From positions 120,581,045 through 120,645,044 of the forward strand of contig CM071568.1 in assembly GCA_036426205.1 (NCBI GenBank): a DNA stretch of 64,000 bases. Reading direction: 5' to 3'. Under the pieces are notes generated by a model. That model had not been told where the DNA came from. It saw nothing but the letters and a program-made list of their open reading frames with translations, and did no database searches. Below are positions 32,665-43,769 of the stretch, in pieces. Every line of letters begins with the position of its first letter. Position 1 is the stretch's first letter. Origin of the DNA: Ascaphus truei. Taxonomy: Eukaryota > Chordata > Amphibia > Anura > Ascaphidae. Made by a program: the position numbers and the translations under genes.

Positions 32665-33259
32665 TCAATGTTTGCCTGGTGCCCCATCTGCCTCCCCCGG
32701 GCACTGGGGTACCACGGGCGCCCTTGAAGCACTCAATAAGTCCTGAGGGGTTGGCCTGGCAAAATTGTCCTCCGGCATTGTCCAGTACATTGTCCTGGCC
32801 ACAGTGGATTGTAAAGTCCAGATCCTGCGGAGCAGGGCTCCACCGTGGCCGCCGGGCATTCTCCTTTGCCTCCCTCTGCCCCCCACCCAGTACCTGGGGA
32901 ACCCAGTCCATGGTGAAGGGGCCCCTTTGCAGACCCGACTGCACACTGCCCAGAGACTGGCACGTTTCTGCACCTGCAGCAGACCAGCTATCCAGCACAG
33001 ACCGTCGCTTTCCTGTCAACCAAGTCTGGGAAAGATCTATGTCACAACCCTTTAGGGACCCTACCTGCCCTGGCCCTGTGCCCACCTGTAGCTGCTCTGC
33101 TGTACTCCTGACTCTCCTCACTGGCTGCCTATCTACCCACAGCCCCTCCTTTGGGAACCCTGGGGAATCTGTCAGAGGGGTCACTCCTGGCCAGTCAGAA
33201 CAAGGGACCTTCTGCCTACTTAGCCCATCCCTAGCTTCTGCCAGCTGCCTGACACCCAC
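32655..33259 (-). pseudogene. pol scrap: C-terminal RNase H of the Gypsy-type element
   Basis: A minus-strand frame (33259 downward) contains KENARRPRWSPAPQDLDFTI followed by HCGQDNVLDNA. This resembles the end of Ty3/Gypsy RNase H (N-A-R-x-x-R-W, then F-x-I-x-x-x-x-G-x-x-N-x-x-A-D). The closing alanine-aspartate-leucine-serine motif is spoiled. The earlier part of the frame (LAEARDGLSRQKVPCSDWPG) is not recognised. The frame overlaps the end of the gag-like frame by about 40 bases, so most of pol was lost by deletion rather than moved. Confidence 0.55.
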
Positions 33260-35511
33260 TGACCTCCTATCTCCCCCTGCTCCACGGTGTCTCCCTGCCT
33301 AGCCTCCCCTAGGCCCAGCACCTCAGCCTGCTGCTTACCTCCCTGCAGCCCACCTGCACTCCTCTCCCCCCTGGGCAATCCTAACCCAGACCCTGGAGCT
33401 ACCTGAGTGCACCTACCTCCCTGACCTTGTCTCCCCCTTACCAGGGATGAGCTCAGGGGCATCTCTCCAGATGCAACCGCCTTAGCTCTTGGCTGGCAGG
33501 TATCCCTGGGGTGGCACAAGCCTGCCACTGCCCTGGATACCCCCATCCCATAGCCAGGCTGCAACAGGGGGTTGCAGATCTGAGACACCCCCTGAGGCTC
33601 TGCCAGGGTTATGGGGAATTTTAGCTGCAATACCTGCTGCTGTACCTCCCCGGCTACCACTAGCCCTTCTTCTCCCACTGAGAACTGAGGCTGGCTACCT
33701 ACCTGCAGCCTCCCCTCACTCCACTTCTCCCTAGCTAATCCTAACCTGGATCCTAGGGCTACCTGAGTGAGGCCATCTCCCCGACACTGTCTCCCCATTA
33801 CCGGGGATGAGCTCAGGGTTGCTGGTGCAGATGCACCCACCTTAGCTCCTGGCTGGCAGGTAATCTGGGGGTGGTCTAACTTTGCCACAACCCCTGATAC
33901 CTCCAGCCCGTAGCAAGGCTGCAACAGTGGAGCTCTTAACCGAGAGTCCCCTTGCTGCTCCGCCAGGGTAATGGGGAAGTCTAGCTGCCCTACAAGCTGC
34001 CCTTCCTTCCCCTCCCCTGGTACTCCTATCTCCTGCCACCCCCCAGTCACCCCTAGAGTGAAACAACAGGGTACAGTCAAAGGGAAAAATAAGTCAGGGT
34101 CAGTCTGCGACTTGGTCTGGCTTACCTCGCTGGTCCCCGCAGAGACCGCCGCTTTCGTTTGTCCCGATTGCAGGGGGACTGGAGTGGCCGCCACCGGCAT
34201 CATCTGGGCTGGGAAGCAACAGGTCACCGCCACAGCAGCGCCCAGGGTTGGCATAGGGGAAACGATGCAGGACCGGGGTCCCAGGTCTTTGTGGAGCAAA
34301 ACAGCTCCATGCAAACTTGGTAACATAACTCCCTCCCGCAATCCCTGTCCCTCCCCCCACTCAGAAAGGGCTCCGTCACTTTGCCGGAATCGCGGCTCTT
34401 CTGCCGCCGCCGCCGCCGCCATGGACGAGCCCCGGATAGCTGCCGCAGCAGTACCCGGCTTTGATGCAGGGTCGCCGGCGTGGATTCCGGGGCTCTGGTC
34501 ATCGCTGGGAATCGCCGACTCCGCCAAACCATGTGAAACACCCACCTCCCGCACACCCCAACCCTCCCCCCAAATAAAATTGCCGCCGGCAGGATGCCGG
34601 AGTGGCGGCTTCTTCTCCGCCGCCGCTGCCGGTTCTCCGCCGGGATCAGGTGGATGGCCGCCGCTCTCCACCGCTGTTGCTGATGCAGCCCGTCCAGGTT
34701 CTCCAGGAGACGTCCCGAGGAGGGTTGTCGCCCCGGCTGGGCAGGAGCCATCAGAGGATGCCGCTAACTTGGTCATCTTTTCCGCAGCTCGTGAGCGCTG
34801 GCCCTGAGGGGCTTCTTTGCCCGACCGCGCACGGTCAGGGCACCGGGCATTATTGTGGCCCATTTGTTGGCAGTGCCGCAGAGCCTGCCGGAGCTTCTCC
34901 GCCACCGGTGGACTAACCCCAGCACGGGGCAACGGAGTCCAGAGCAGAGTTGCTCGAGCGCCGGGCTCATTCCAGAGCTTCTCCGCTGCCGGTGGACTAA
35001 CCCCAGCAAGGGGCAATGGAGTCCCGAGTGGAGTTGCTTGAGCGCCAGGCTCTGGGAGGGGATAAGCGGGTCGGTGTGGTACCGCTGCCAGGAACTGGGT
35101 CCACTTCGCCGGGAACCATGTCTTGCCCAACGCACACACCAGTGCTAGCTCTTTCAGGGAAAATGGACGGACCGCCACAACGGCCGTTACCTCTCCTGTT
35201 GCAAGACTTCTGTGGTCTCCGAGACCACCCGCTCCCTCCACAAGTCTCTGCCGTCCCGGAGCTGAGTCCATTCCCTATTCTCGGGGCAATTTGATGGTTA
35301 CAGCGGCTGCAGCTGTGGATCTTTGCTCAGCCTGCTGGGTTTCATGCTCACCGATCGCTGTCTCTCTCTCAGCCTTGCTGGCTGCTGGTCCCTGCGCCGA
35401 CTTGATGCACTCCTCTGGTCTTGGTGCCCGGCTCCAGTCAGACGGATGGCCGGCACTTTGGTTCTGGAGGCAATGCTTCTCACAAGTAGGGGAACAGTGA
35501 GGAGGTGCCAT
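33220..35511 (-). pseudogene. gag-like frame of the Gypsy-type element, one in-frame stop
   Basis: One reading frame runs from ATG at 35511 to the stop at 33220-33222, about 763 codons. It is broken only by a TAG at 35277-35275; the second part alone is 683 codons from ATG at 35271. The first 78 residues are Cys-poor except for an MAPPHCSPTCEKHC start. In the second part, residues 134-144 read CQQMGHNNARC, a CCHC zinc knuckle whose first Cys is Leu131. A 28-residue tandem duplication (PLPLAGVSPPAAEKL / PLPRAGVSPPVAEKL) precedes it. The rest is Ala/Pro/Gly-rich with a poly-Ala tract. The start lies 119 bases past the primer site. Confidence 0.6.
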
Positions 35512-35629
35512 ATTTTGTGTTATATGTTGTACACTCTGTGTTCAATATCTTTGGTCCCAGGAACTCGCAATTACCATCAAGTTCCCACTATATTACAGTA
35601 TCCCGCAGAACACTAGAAATACAGGTCCA

Positions 35630-35652
35630 GTTCAATCCCACCGCTGCCACCA
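35630..35652 (-). promoter_or_regulatory. primer-binding site for tRNA-Leu
   Basis: The plus strand reads GTTCAATCCCACCGCTGCC then ACCA, matching the T-arm side and CCA end of a vertebrate tRNA-Leu. The minus strand is therefore complementary to that tRNA, as a primer site should be. It abuts the 5' LTR at 35653 and gives the direction of reverse transcription. Confidence 0.8.
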
Positions 35653-37665
35653 GTAAATTACAAGCCTGTGACGCTGCAATTTACAACAAATATATATAAT
35701 ATACTATAATATATATATATATATGGGTTGAACTGGGACGAGACTTAGATATGATAAAATAGAATGTATTCCTTTGTAAAGGTGAACACAATAGATTATA
35801 CAAATAACAGGCAAAATATGGACACTTACTTAAAGATGGAAATGATGAAACAGTCACATCTGGACTGGCAGTTCATACAGCAATCAAGATGGTATAGAAG
35901 AACGAACAACGAACCAACCCAGGATAAAGGGTTGACCACAGATTATATACCTTTTGTAACCCTATCCTTAACATTAAGTACAGGTGATTGGTCTTCAATT
36001 AACTGTAGCCACTCACTAGCATGGGAACACATTTTGATACCTGCCCCCCAGCTAGTTGGCACATGCTCAGTTGGACTCTGGGGTCTCATTTCTGCAGCCC
36101 CACATTTGCATCAGGAATGCCAGCCAGTCTACTAAATGGAATATCTGGCAGGAAACCCTTTGTTGTGAGGTGTTAAATGGGACACTTACAGCCTGCTCTG
36201 GTTTGAGTAATCTCCGCCCTCATGTAAACAGTGGAGGTGATAAACTCCTTTGAACAGCACTTAAAATCTAGACATTGGGACGCTTCTCTGGCCATCTGCT
36301 ATCTGATGGCCAAGGGAATTTCCTCTGGTTTTTATCCATACCTTGGGACACAGTATTAAAGATAAAATACAAACATATTAAAATATCCGTTTCCGTTGGG
36401 TCCAGCAGGTCCAAACTCCCCAGTTCTCAATGCCGGAACTGGGACACCCTAGGGTCCAATTTGCGACTTGCTACAACCCTCGGAACCGGATTTACACAAA
36501 TACACTTTAAACCGTTTCTCATTTTAATTCAAAAATCTCCGCTGTAAATTAAATCACGGTTTTTCACTAAATCCCCATTGAAAACAACAGGCTTCACCGC
36601 CATAGACTTTCAATGGCAAACCGCCACCATTGGCGGCAATGGGAATCCACCATCATAGACTTTCAACGGGGCCACGCCGCCGTTGAAGTCAATGGGGGTT
36701 TTCCGCCATAGCCGGTCAATGGGGATTGGCCGCCATTGGAGTCTATGGGAAAAGTCCCGAACTTTCAAGGGGTCCATACTCCGTCGGGTTGGTCCAAGAG
36801 GGTCAAGGATGGTTCTGCAGCGATGCCGGAGCAGTGACTACAGGTACCACAAACCCTGGCCCCCTGGACCCTCCGGAACCTGAGGTATGGATTCCCAAAT
36901 TTTAGCTTTTCACACTTAGCCGTTTTCTTGAGCTGTTTCTGCCGCCGCCATTGGAACCTATGACGCGACCCGCTCTTCTCGGTTCGACCCTTATCGGGGG
37001 TCCAGGATTCGGGGACCCCGGTGGTGGTCGAGTGGGGGGAGGCCTAGGAACTAGGGGCAAAAAGAATTTTATTTCTAGGTGCTCTAGAACTGTTTATTCC
37101 CACGCCACTTGTCATTGAACTTGGCTCATAAGTGATCAAAGCTCTCTTTTAGAAATTGTATCCGCTTTGCGGTTTTGCGGTTTGGACGGCAGCCAACTCG
37201 TTCCTGGAAATCTCCTTCGAGGATTCTCCATTGAAGTCAATGGGCTCATTGACTTACCATGGGAAACCGCCGCTCCTCCTCTCGGATGCTATCTGCTGGT
37301 CTTCACAGGAAACAGGACCAAAACAGCAAGATTCGCCATTAGAATGCATTGAGCCCTAATGGCGGCCTATGGGACCCTGCAAAATGGTGCCTGAAAAGGC
37401 GGGAAAATTACACAAAGGGCTATAATCATTAAAGAACTATTAACCCTTGTACTCCCGGATGAATCCTAGTGTGTGTGTGATGCAGACACTGCTATAACAA
37501 TAAATCATGGGAACAGGGGAATACACATTTGCAGGTTATAACAAGGGTTAAATCACATTTCTGGACCTCAGCCCAGTTAACCCCTTGTCTTCCTGGTGAG
37601 GTCAGGGGGTGGCCAATTGGGGTGCAACCACTTTAATCCCGGGCCAAATCTTCCCCATCGTCACA
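35653..37665 (-). mobile_element. 5' LTR (right copy)
   Basis: About 2013 bp. The minus strand opens TGTGACGATGGGG at 37665 and closes near 35653 next to the primer site. The last 35 bases differ markedly from the other LTR, although both have an AATT(T/G)(A/C)CA-like core. Elsewhere the two copies align base for base apart from small indels and substitutions. Confidence 0.8.
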
Positions 37666-37670
37666 AACAG

Positions 37671-39400
37671 ATTACACAAGCGCTCCTCAAATTAAAACTA
37701 AGCAACCAATGTGGACCTGACTTACTACAATCTAGGTTCCTACGACTTGGTTCCCCAGCCATTGCCAAACCAATTGCTTCCATAGTCAACTCTATCCTGT
37801 CTGCAGGCCATATCCCTAAGACCTGGAAAACTGCCAGAGTTGTCCCAATCTTCAAAAGTGGGGACAAAAACACTGTCTCAAACTACAGGCCAATCTCACT
37901 TCTCCCAATTCTATCAAACGTCATGGAAAAATGTGTCCACTCCCAATTAAGCGATTACTATACCAAGACAAATTTCCCTAGCCAATTCCAATCTGGCTTT
38001 TGCCCCAAACACTCCACCGTAACTACCCTGCTAAAAGTTTGCAATGAAATCCAGTGTAGAATGGAACGGGGACAACTCAACGGTGCAGTATTCCTAGATT
38101 TTGCAAAGGCTTTTTATACTATTGATCATGCTATCTTGCTTAACAAACTCCAGAGCTCTGGAATAGGGAAGCATGCTTTAAACTGGTTTCAGTCCTGCCT
38201 ATCAGGTAGATCCCAACATGTGTCCATCTCAGGCTCTAACTCCAAACGCCTGGATATCACCTGTGGTGTCCCGCAAGGCTTGGTTCTGGGGCCCCTACTC
38301 TTCTCAGTGTTCATCAATGATCTCCCACAGCTTGTAAGGAAGCCTCAATAAACAGGTATGCAGATAACACAATCCCATATGCACACAACCATAGCCTCTA
38401 TGACCTTCAACACATACTTCAGTCTGACTTTTTGAGACTCGAAATCTGGATTTCCTACAACAAACTGTTTTTAAACACTGACAAGACTGTAACAATGGTA
38501 TTTGGGACCAAGACTAAATTTTTAAAGATTCCAGCAACTGAGCTCCAGATTAGAACCAACACTAACACCACCCTTACCCCTGTCACTAGTTTTAAATACC
38601 TGGGCATATGGTTTAACTCCCACTTAACATTCGGGATGCACATTGATACCCTGACAACCAAGACCTATGCCAAACTAGGGGTACTTTACAGGAACAAATC
38701 CTCCCTAAGTCTCCTGGTCAGAAAGCGTATCGAACAGCAGATGCTAATGCCAAGTATTGACTATGGAGTCATAGTATATGGCTCGGCACCTCAAACCCAC
38801 CTTAGCAAACTTGACACACGCTACAATTCAATTTGGCGTTTTGTTCTCCAATGCAACTACAACACACATCACTGTGAAATGCTCAAAGAACTAGATTGGT
38901 CATCACTTGAGTCTAGGCGCAAAGTTTACCGTTCCTGTCTTGCCTTTAAATTCTTAATGGGCAAGCTACCCAGCTATCTGAACAAGCTCCTCACCCCTAC
39001 CACATGCAGCACTTATCATCTGAGATCTGACTCCAAAAGACTGTTCATGGTCCCAAGGCTCAACAAAGTATCCGGCCGTTCCTCCTTCTCTTATTGTGCA
39101 CCCCAAAACTGGAACAACCTACCGGAGACTATCACATTCACCACCAGTTTAAGTTCTTTCAAATCTAAGGCTGTCTCACATTTTAATCTGGTCTGTAACT
39201 GTTTCATACGCCCATAATATATATTTTCTTTAACTGTGCATGCAATGTCTTGCATGTAATGTATACCCTGTTCATTTATGTAACTGTATTTGTAACCACG
39301 TATTATTTGTCTTAACTCTGTGCCCAGGACATACTTGAAAACGAGAGGTAACTCTCAATGTATTACTTCCTGGTAAAATATTTTATAAATAAATAAATAA
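37671..39400 (+). pseudogene. LINE (L2/CR1 type), part 2, with 3' tail
   Basis: Continues the interrupted LINE. The first frame (to 38351) has YRPISLLPILSNVMEK, the FPSQFQSGFCPKHSTVTTLL motif, AVFLDFAKAF and CGVPQGLVLGPLLFSVFIND. A frameshift follows, then RYADNT, where the catalytic YADD box has lost its second Asp. The second frame (38432-39217) carries the thumb and C-terminal region to NCFIRP. The 3' UTR ends TTTTATAAATAAATAAATAA, a simple-repeat tail typical of L2/CR1 LINEs. The enzyme would be inactive. Confidence 0.85.
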
Positions 39401-39401
39401 T

Positions 39402-40530
39402 ATACAAAATAAATAGAACAAACAGCGCATCAAAGAACAAATCTCATAAAGTGCAAAAATGTTATATAATATATATCCAGGGCAGTTGAATTGACCCTAG
39501 TAGGGTGTTTTTTGCCCGGGAAAGTCTGAAACTTACCAGAACATTCGCCATGTAGTGCCCTCTCTCTAGTATATCCGAATGATCTCACCACGAGTGTGGC
39601 CATTTTAAGTGTGTGGTGCACACGGGATAACCTGGATCGTAATAAACCATTCATCCCAACGGTCCCAGACATAGCTTTTGATGTGGCTATTGACAGGTGC
39701 TGGTAGCCGCATGCCGTGGGGAAGGGCTCAAATAAATGTATAAAAAATTGTGTTATAATATGCATATGTACTGCTTATGTGTGATGAAACATTGATCCTG
39801 CTTGGCCTAGGGGACAATGAAATGTGAGACATTATTATTTGTCATACTGTAGCCCTTCTGCTGGCCCTAGCCACCAAGTTAACTCCACTGTTGTAGATAA
39901 GGTCCCAGACTTTTTAGCTAAAGATAGGAAGACCATGGAAGTGAGATGTACCTCAATCTCCCGACATCCTCCATGGACACCCCCTTGTTCCCTTCCAAGA
40001 AAAGTGTGGATATTTTATGCTTCGTGATTCTCTCCTGTTCATTCATAGTACAGTAACTCCAATTCTTTCGGTTTCTGACCCTGTTCCTAATTTAATCACT
40101 GCCCTCAGAACCTGTTAGCTCATGAATCTGGGCTCGCAATATTCTTTTTTATCTACTACATTAATACTTGCTCAGTGAATTTGATGCTTTTTAACATCCA
40201 TTCATACAAGAGTCTGGCAGCATGACATTAGTTGCAAAAATAGTTACCTCATGTGTATTGCCTTATCTTCCATTTTGTCTGTAAAGTCATAAAACTGTAT
40301 TTTGGCTTGGTTTCATTGTTTAGTAGATATAGGAAGCAGCATCATTCATTTTGAAAAATTCAAATCCCTTGGAAGGCAGTTTTTTTTGAATGAGTCTCAC
40401 TGATTCTGAGAAGAATTTGTCTCACAAGTTGTGATGGCATAATCCACTACTATCAGAATTATTACTGCAAAATATAGATCTATTTCCCTATACCTTACAA
40501 GGAATTTCCGCTATAGTTTTTGTGTAGGGT
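39402..40530. other. no gene recognised
   Basis: Mixed AT-rich sequence. The short frames at 39430-39765 (minus) and 39824-40027 (plus) contain no motif I recognise. No terminal repeats were found. Confidence 0.45.
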
Positions 40531-41010
40531 CAGTGTATAATGGTAGTGTGTGGTTTAAAGAAATATCTTCCTTATGCCTAAACCCAAAGCTGCAAAATAA
40601 AAGTTATTATGTAAAAAGAAAGGTTTCAGGCTTACTGTATGTAGAATGTTATTTCTACGTAAATGTATCCCAACCACTGTGTATTTGTGAGTCTGTATTA
40701 ATACATGTGTTTGTGTTTGTATATGAGCGAATAATAATACAAGGGTCTGGCGCGAAAGCCAGGACACCACCCAAGCGATGTGACTGGCTCAGTCAAGAGT
40801 CACAGTCACGCCCCGTCCACGTCATCAGGTGCTCCTCCTCTAATCTCAACCAGAGGGAGGGGACATGCTGACAGCCAATGCCTAAAGACTTTGGAGAACA
40901 AGAGAGGTACCGGATGTAGCGGACCGTACCCTCAGTTCTTCAGAGCCTGGCGAGAGAGAAGAGTGAACGTACTATTTCTCTTGTGCCCGTGCTTACAAAA
41001 AGACTTTAAT

Positions 41011-42025
41011 ATGTCTGCTGATATGGACTTCGACCCCAACCGCCTACTGGGAGGGCAGGGGAAAAGGTACCTGTGGAGGGCTAAAGGTACCTCAGATGCC
41101 TATGCCCCAAGTGTGATTTCCCAGGTGGCAAACCTGACCTGGGGTGCCCAGTGTGCCCACTGCAGAGCATGTTTCCGTAAACCCCTGCTGCTGCGGCCTA
41201 TGGAATTCGCAGACAAAGATGTGACCGGCCCCAATACTTGGGTGGTCGATGCTGCTAAAGTACAGTCTACCTCAACCATGGAGACCTCGGAGGGCCCATG
41301 TGCTCCAGAAGAGGCCCAATGGGATTTGAGTATCCCGATGACCACAGAGCAGGCTGAGACTGTTCCAGACCCGGTCCCTGCAGAGGAACCAGAGACGGTC
41401 GGTGAGCTGGAACCAGCCCAAGAGATATCGGGTAAGGTGACTGCATGGGATGATGGGGCACCGTTGCTCACAGTGGCGCATGAGCCAGGACCAGCTCTGC
41501 TGATTGCCGCTGGTGACTTGGAAAGGATCCAGTGCCTTTCCCCTTCTGAGGTGTCCCTGCCTTCCTCCCGTACCAGTAGCAGACAGTCTTCTGTGGTGTT
41601 TCGACCGCTGTCGAATATGCCGACCGACGCTGGGGAGGAACAGAATAGTTCCAGTGGCAACTAAAGATGGAGGAGTCCTGCAACAGTAACCACAACTGTG
41701 AGACGTGAGAGGCGGATGAGCCAACTTTTCGTGGAGGTGTCCAGAAGCCGATACAGAGATTCGCCGGTACAGATGGAGGTACCTTTTGGTCCCTGCGGCG
41801 GAAGCTGACAAAGACAAATATAGCACCCGTACGCAATGGCCGGATGACGACGCCCTTCCGGTGCTGTACCTGGATATACGCCAGGACCCCGTTCAACTTG
41901 TCAGAGATGACGTCATGATGCTAGTGACCGCAGGGTCAGATGAGATGATCATTTCGATTCCCGCTCCGGTGCGTAAACTTCCATTCTTTGGGGTTTTCCC
42001 CCTACTAGGAGCTGCACTTGAGTGA
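41011..42025 (+). pseudogene. unrecognised decayed coding sequence with a CxxCxxxC motif
   Basis: The frame open from 40780 has a plausible start at 41011 (MSADMDFDPNRLLGGQGKRY). It continues WRAKGTSDAYAPSVI and WGAQCAHCRACF, then a long acidic Glu/Pro/Thr-rich stretch and a stop at 41662. The same frame continues past that stop for 55 codons (RRMSQLFVEVSRSRYRDSPV). A shift then gives TQWPDDDALPVLYLDIRQDP and ends at 42025. These pieces look like one protein of about 340 residues broken by a stop and a frameshift. I do not recognise the family; gag of an LTR element or an accessory retroelement protein is possible. Confidence 0.45.
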
Positions 42026-42500
42026 CAGCAGTAGGCGGTGACATCAGTCCTGGGCATGATCAATCATGAGACAGACCTGGTGTCCTCCTCCTGGCAGTAC
42101 TTAAGGGCAATACACCCCAAATTCGGTAGTGCCTTTCCCCACTTGAGGAAGGCAGGTCACACATTGAAGAGGCTAAGTATTGGGCCTTCTCCAGTCCTCT
42201 TCCCTTCTGGGGAGAGTGTGGACCATACCTCTGCCTCTGCTAGGGAGGCAGGGAAGAGCTAGGATGGCTGCTGGTGCCCTTGGCCTGTAGTGATGGTCCA
42301 GGGACCATCCTTCAGTGGTAGCTGAGAGTTACTGCATCGGGCAGAAGCCTGCTTGTTACTGTGCTGTACAGAAGAGATAATAAACCATTCCTGTTGTTAT
42401 ACCTCCTGCCTGGTGCATGACCTTACAGGGGGGAGAGGTAATAGTTCTATCGTGGGAGACCACCTTCAGTTCCTGGAGGTGCTGCACTGCTAAAGAGATA
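42026..42500 (+). other. possible LTR or 3' region after the unrecognised ORF
   Basis: CAGTACTTAAGGGC (42092-42105) could be a TATA-like box and AATAAACCATTCC (42379-42391) a polyadenylation signal, about 290 bp apart, as in an LTR. I could not find a pair of TG...CA ends or a second copy, so this is weak. Confidence 0.3.
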
Positions 42501-42609
42501 TGTAGGGTATGAACCCCAGTTATACTGGGTTTTCTTTAATATGTACTGTTTTTTTTTTAGATGCATTGGAGCCTTTTTAGTCTTACATTTATATGAGCAT
42601 TGAGGGCTT

Positions 42610-43095
42610 TTTTTATAAGCATTTGTTTTTTATATATGTGTGGGGGGGTTATATGTAGTGGGGAGGTGTTTTTTTATGTATATGGAGGGGTTTATATATA
42701 TTTGGGGGGTTGGGGAGCTGTATATATTTGGGGGTGGGGATTTGTTTGTATGTATTTGGGAGTGGGAAGTTTTTTGCATTCAGCGGTGGTTTTTTTTGGT
42801 ATATTTTGTGCGGGTGTGTGAGGGGGGAGAGAATGAGTCTTAGGAGGGGGACTGAGTGGGGTAATTGACAGGGGGGGGGGAAGTGAGAGAGGAGAGAGAC
42901 GGTGAGTGAGGAAAAGAGGGAGCAAGAGAGATGAAGGGGAGAGAAATACATGTGTGGCAGGGGGATTGCGTGAGTGGGGTAATTAATGGAGAGAATGAGA
43001 GGTGAAATGGAGGAGAGAGAAATTCATGGGAAGAGGGAGGGAAATAGAGGGGGCTCATGAGGTGTGAAATGGGGCTCGAAGAGTGGGGAGGGGCA
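42610..43095. repeat. G/T-rich then G/A-rich low-complexity tract
   Basis: From 42620 to 42815 the plus strand is almost only G and T. From 42816 to 43095 it is mostly G and A, with runs of five to ten G (for example near 42872). The minus-strand open frames here are proline- and leucine-rich by composition only. Confidence 0.8.
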
Positions 43096-43594
43096 GTCAG
43101 AACTGTAGTCCTGGGCCCCAGGAAATCTGTCTTCGGCCCGGTCTCCCTTACAAATCCCCACAGCACAAGTAAGATGCAGGGCTGTATTTCCTTCCCCTTG
43201 GATGATGTAGATGCCTTTATATGGGGCTCACGTCATTAGGGAAAGGCTATAAGACCATATTCAGTCATCAACATCACAAAGGGGGCTGGACAGTGTTATG
43301 TGCCCTGTCCAGTCACCTTGATGATGTAGTTGACCGAATATGGTCAAATGACCACTCTGGATGCACCGCTCGTCTAAAATGTGAGTATTGGTTTTCTCTC
43401 CAAAAAGATGGCCCAAAAGAATTAATGTTGCGCATCAGACGCATGTTCCCCGGCAGCGTTAATCCTCCAAAGTCACTTACTATTTTTGGGGCTGTGATTG
43501 CATGTGGCTGCAGTGCTGTCTGACAGTCACATGTGATCGTGGCATCGAAAACAGTATGTGTGGACACACCTGTGTATGTGTACAGTATATAGTG

Positions 43595-43765
43595 CACACA
43601 GTGTACTCAGCGCTTTACGCAAAAGACAAAAAGTATAGGAAATTATAATACAATAAGTGCAAGAAGTCAGGAAAGGCAGTCCCTGCCCCGGAGAGCATAC
43701 AATCTAAGTGGTATATTGGGCGACTTACAATGAAGAGACTTGCCTAAGTTTACAAGTAGCTGTCA
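43595..43765 (-). mobile_element. LINE or SINE 3' end (L2-like)
   Basis: On the minus strand the phrase ATTGTATGCTCTCCGGGGCA, continuing GGGACTGCC, and a later GTAAAGCGCTGAG segment match the 3' UTR style of L2-type repeats in amphibians and fishes. A related stretch is at 55690-55890. No coding part remains. Confidence 0.5.
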
Positions 43766-43769
43766 CTAA

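Larger units (their letters stand above)
30646..37665 (-). mobile_element. internally deleted Ty3/Gypsy-type element inserted in a LINE
   Basis: Two homologous 2-kb LTRs flank a 3.0-kb interior, and everything is consistent on the minus strand. The 5' LTR is 37665-35653, then a tRNA-Leu-type primer site (35652-35630), a gag-like frame (35511-33220), a short pol scrap (RNase H end), a polypurine tract (32664-32655) and the 3' LTR (32654-30646). Protease, reverse transcriptase and integrase are absent, so the element depends on a relative. It interrupts the LINE between 30645 and 37671. Confidence 0.85.

Noticed and set aside
32598..33302. 234-codon plus-strand frame
   Set aside because: Antisense to the RNase H scrap and the gag end; proline- and leucine-rich by composition, with no motif.
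33971..34807. 278-codon plus-strand frame opposite the gag-like frame
   Set aside because: All retroelement signals (primer site, polypurine tract, zinc knuckle, RNase H scrap) are on the minus strand. This frame is a shadow caused by high G+C.
35630..35652. tRNA-Leu gene
   Set aside because: Only the 3' part of the tRNA is matched. There is no anticodon or D arm upstream, and it sits exactly at the LTR edge, so it is a primer site.
41100..41660. 186-codon minus-strand frame
   Set aside because: It is the antisense of the acidic plus-strand frame and shows no motif. The plus strand continues across stops with consistent composition, so that side is preferred.
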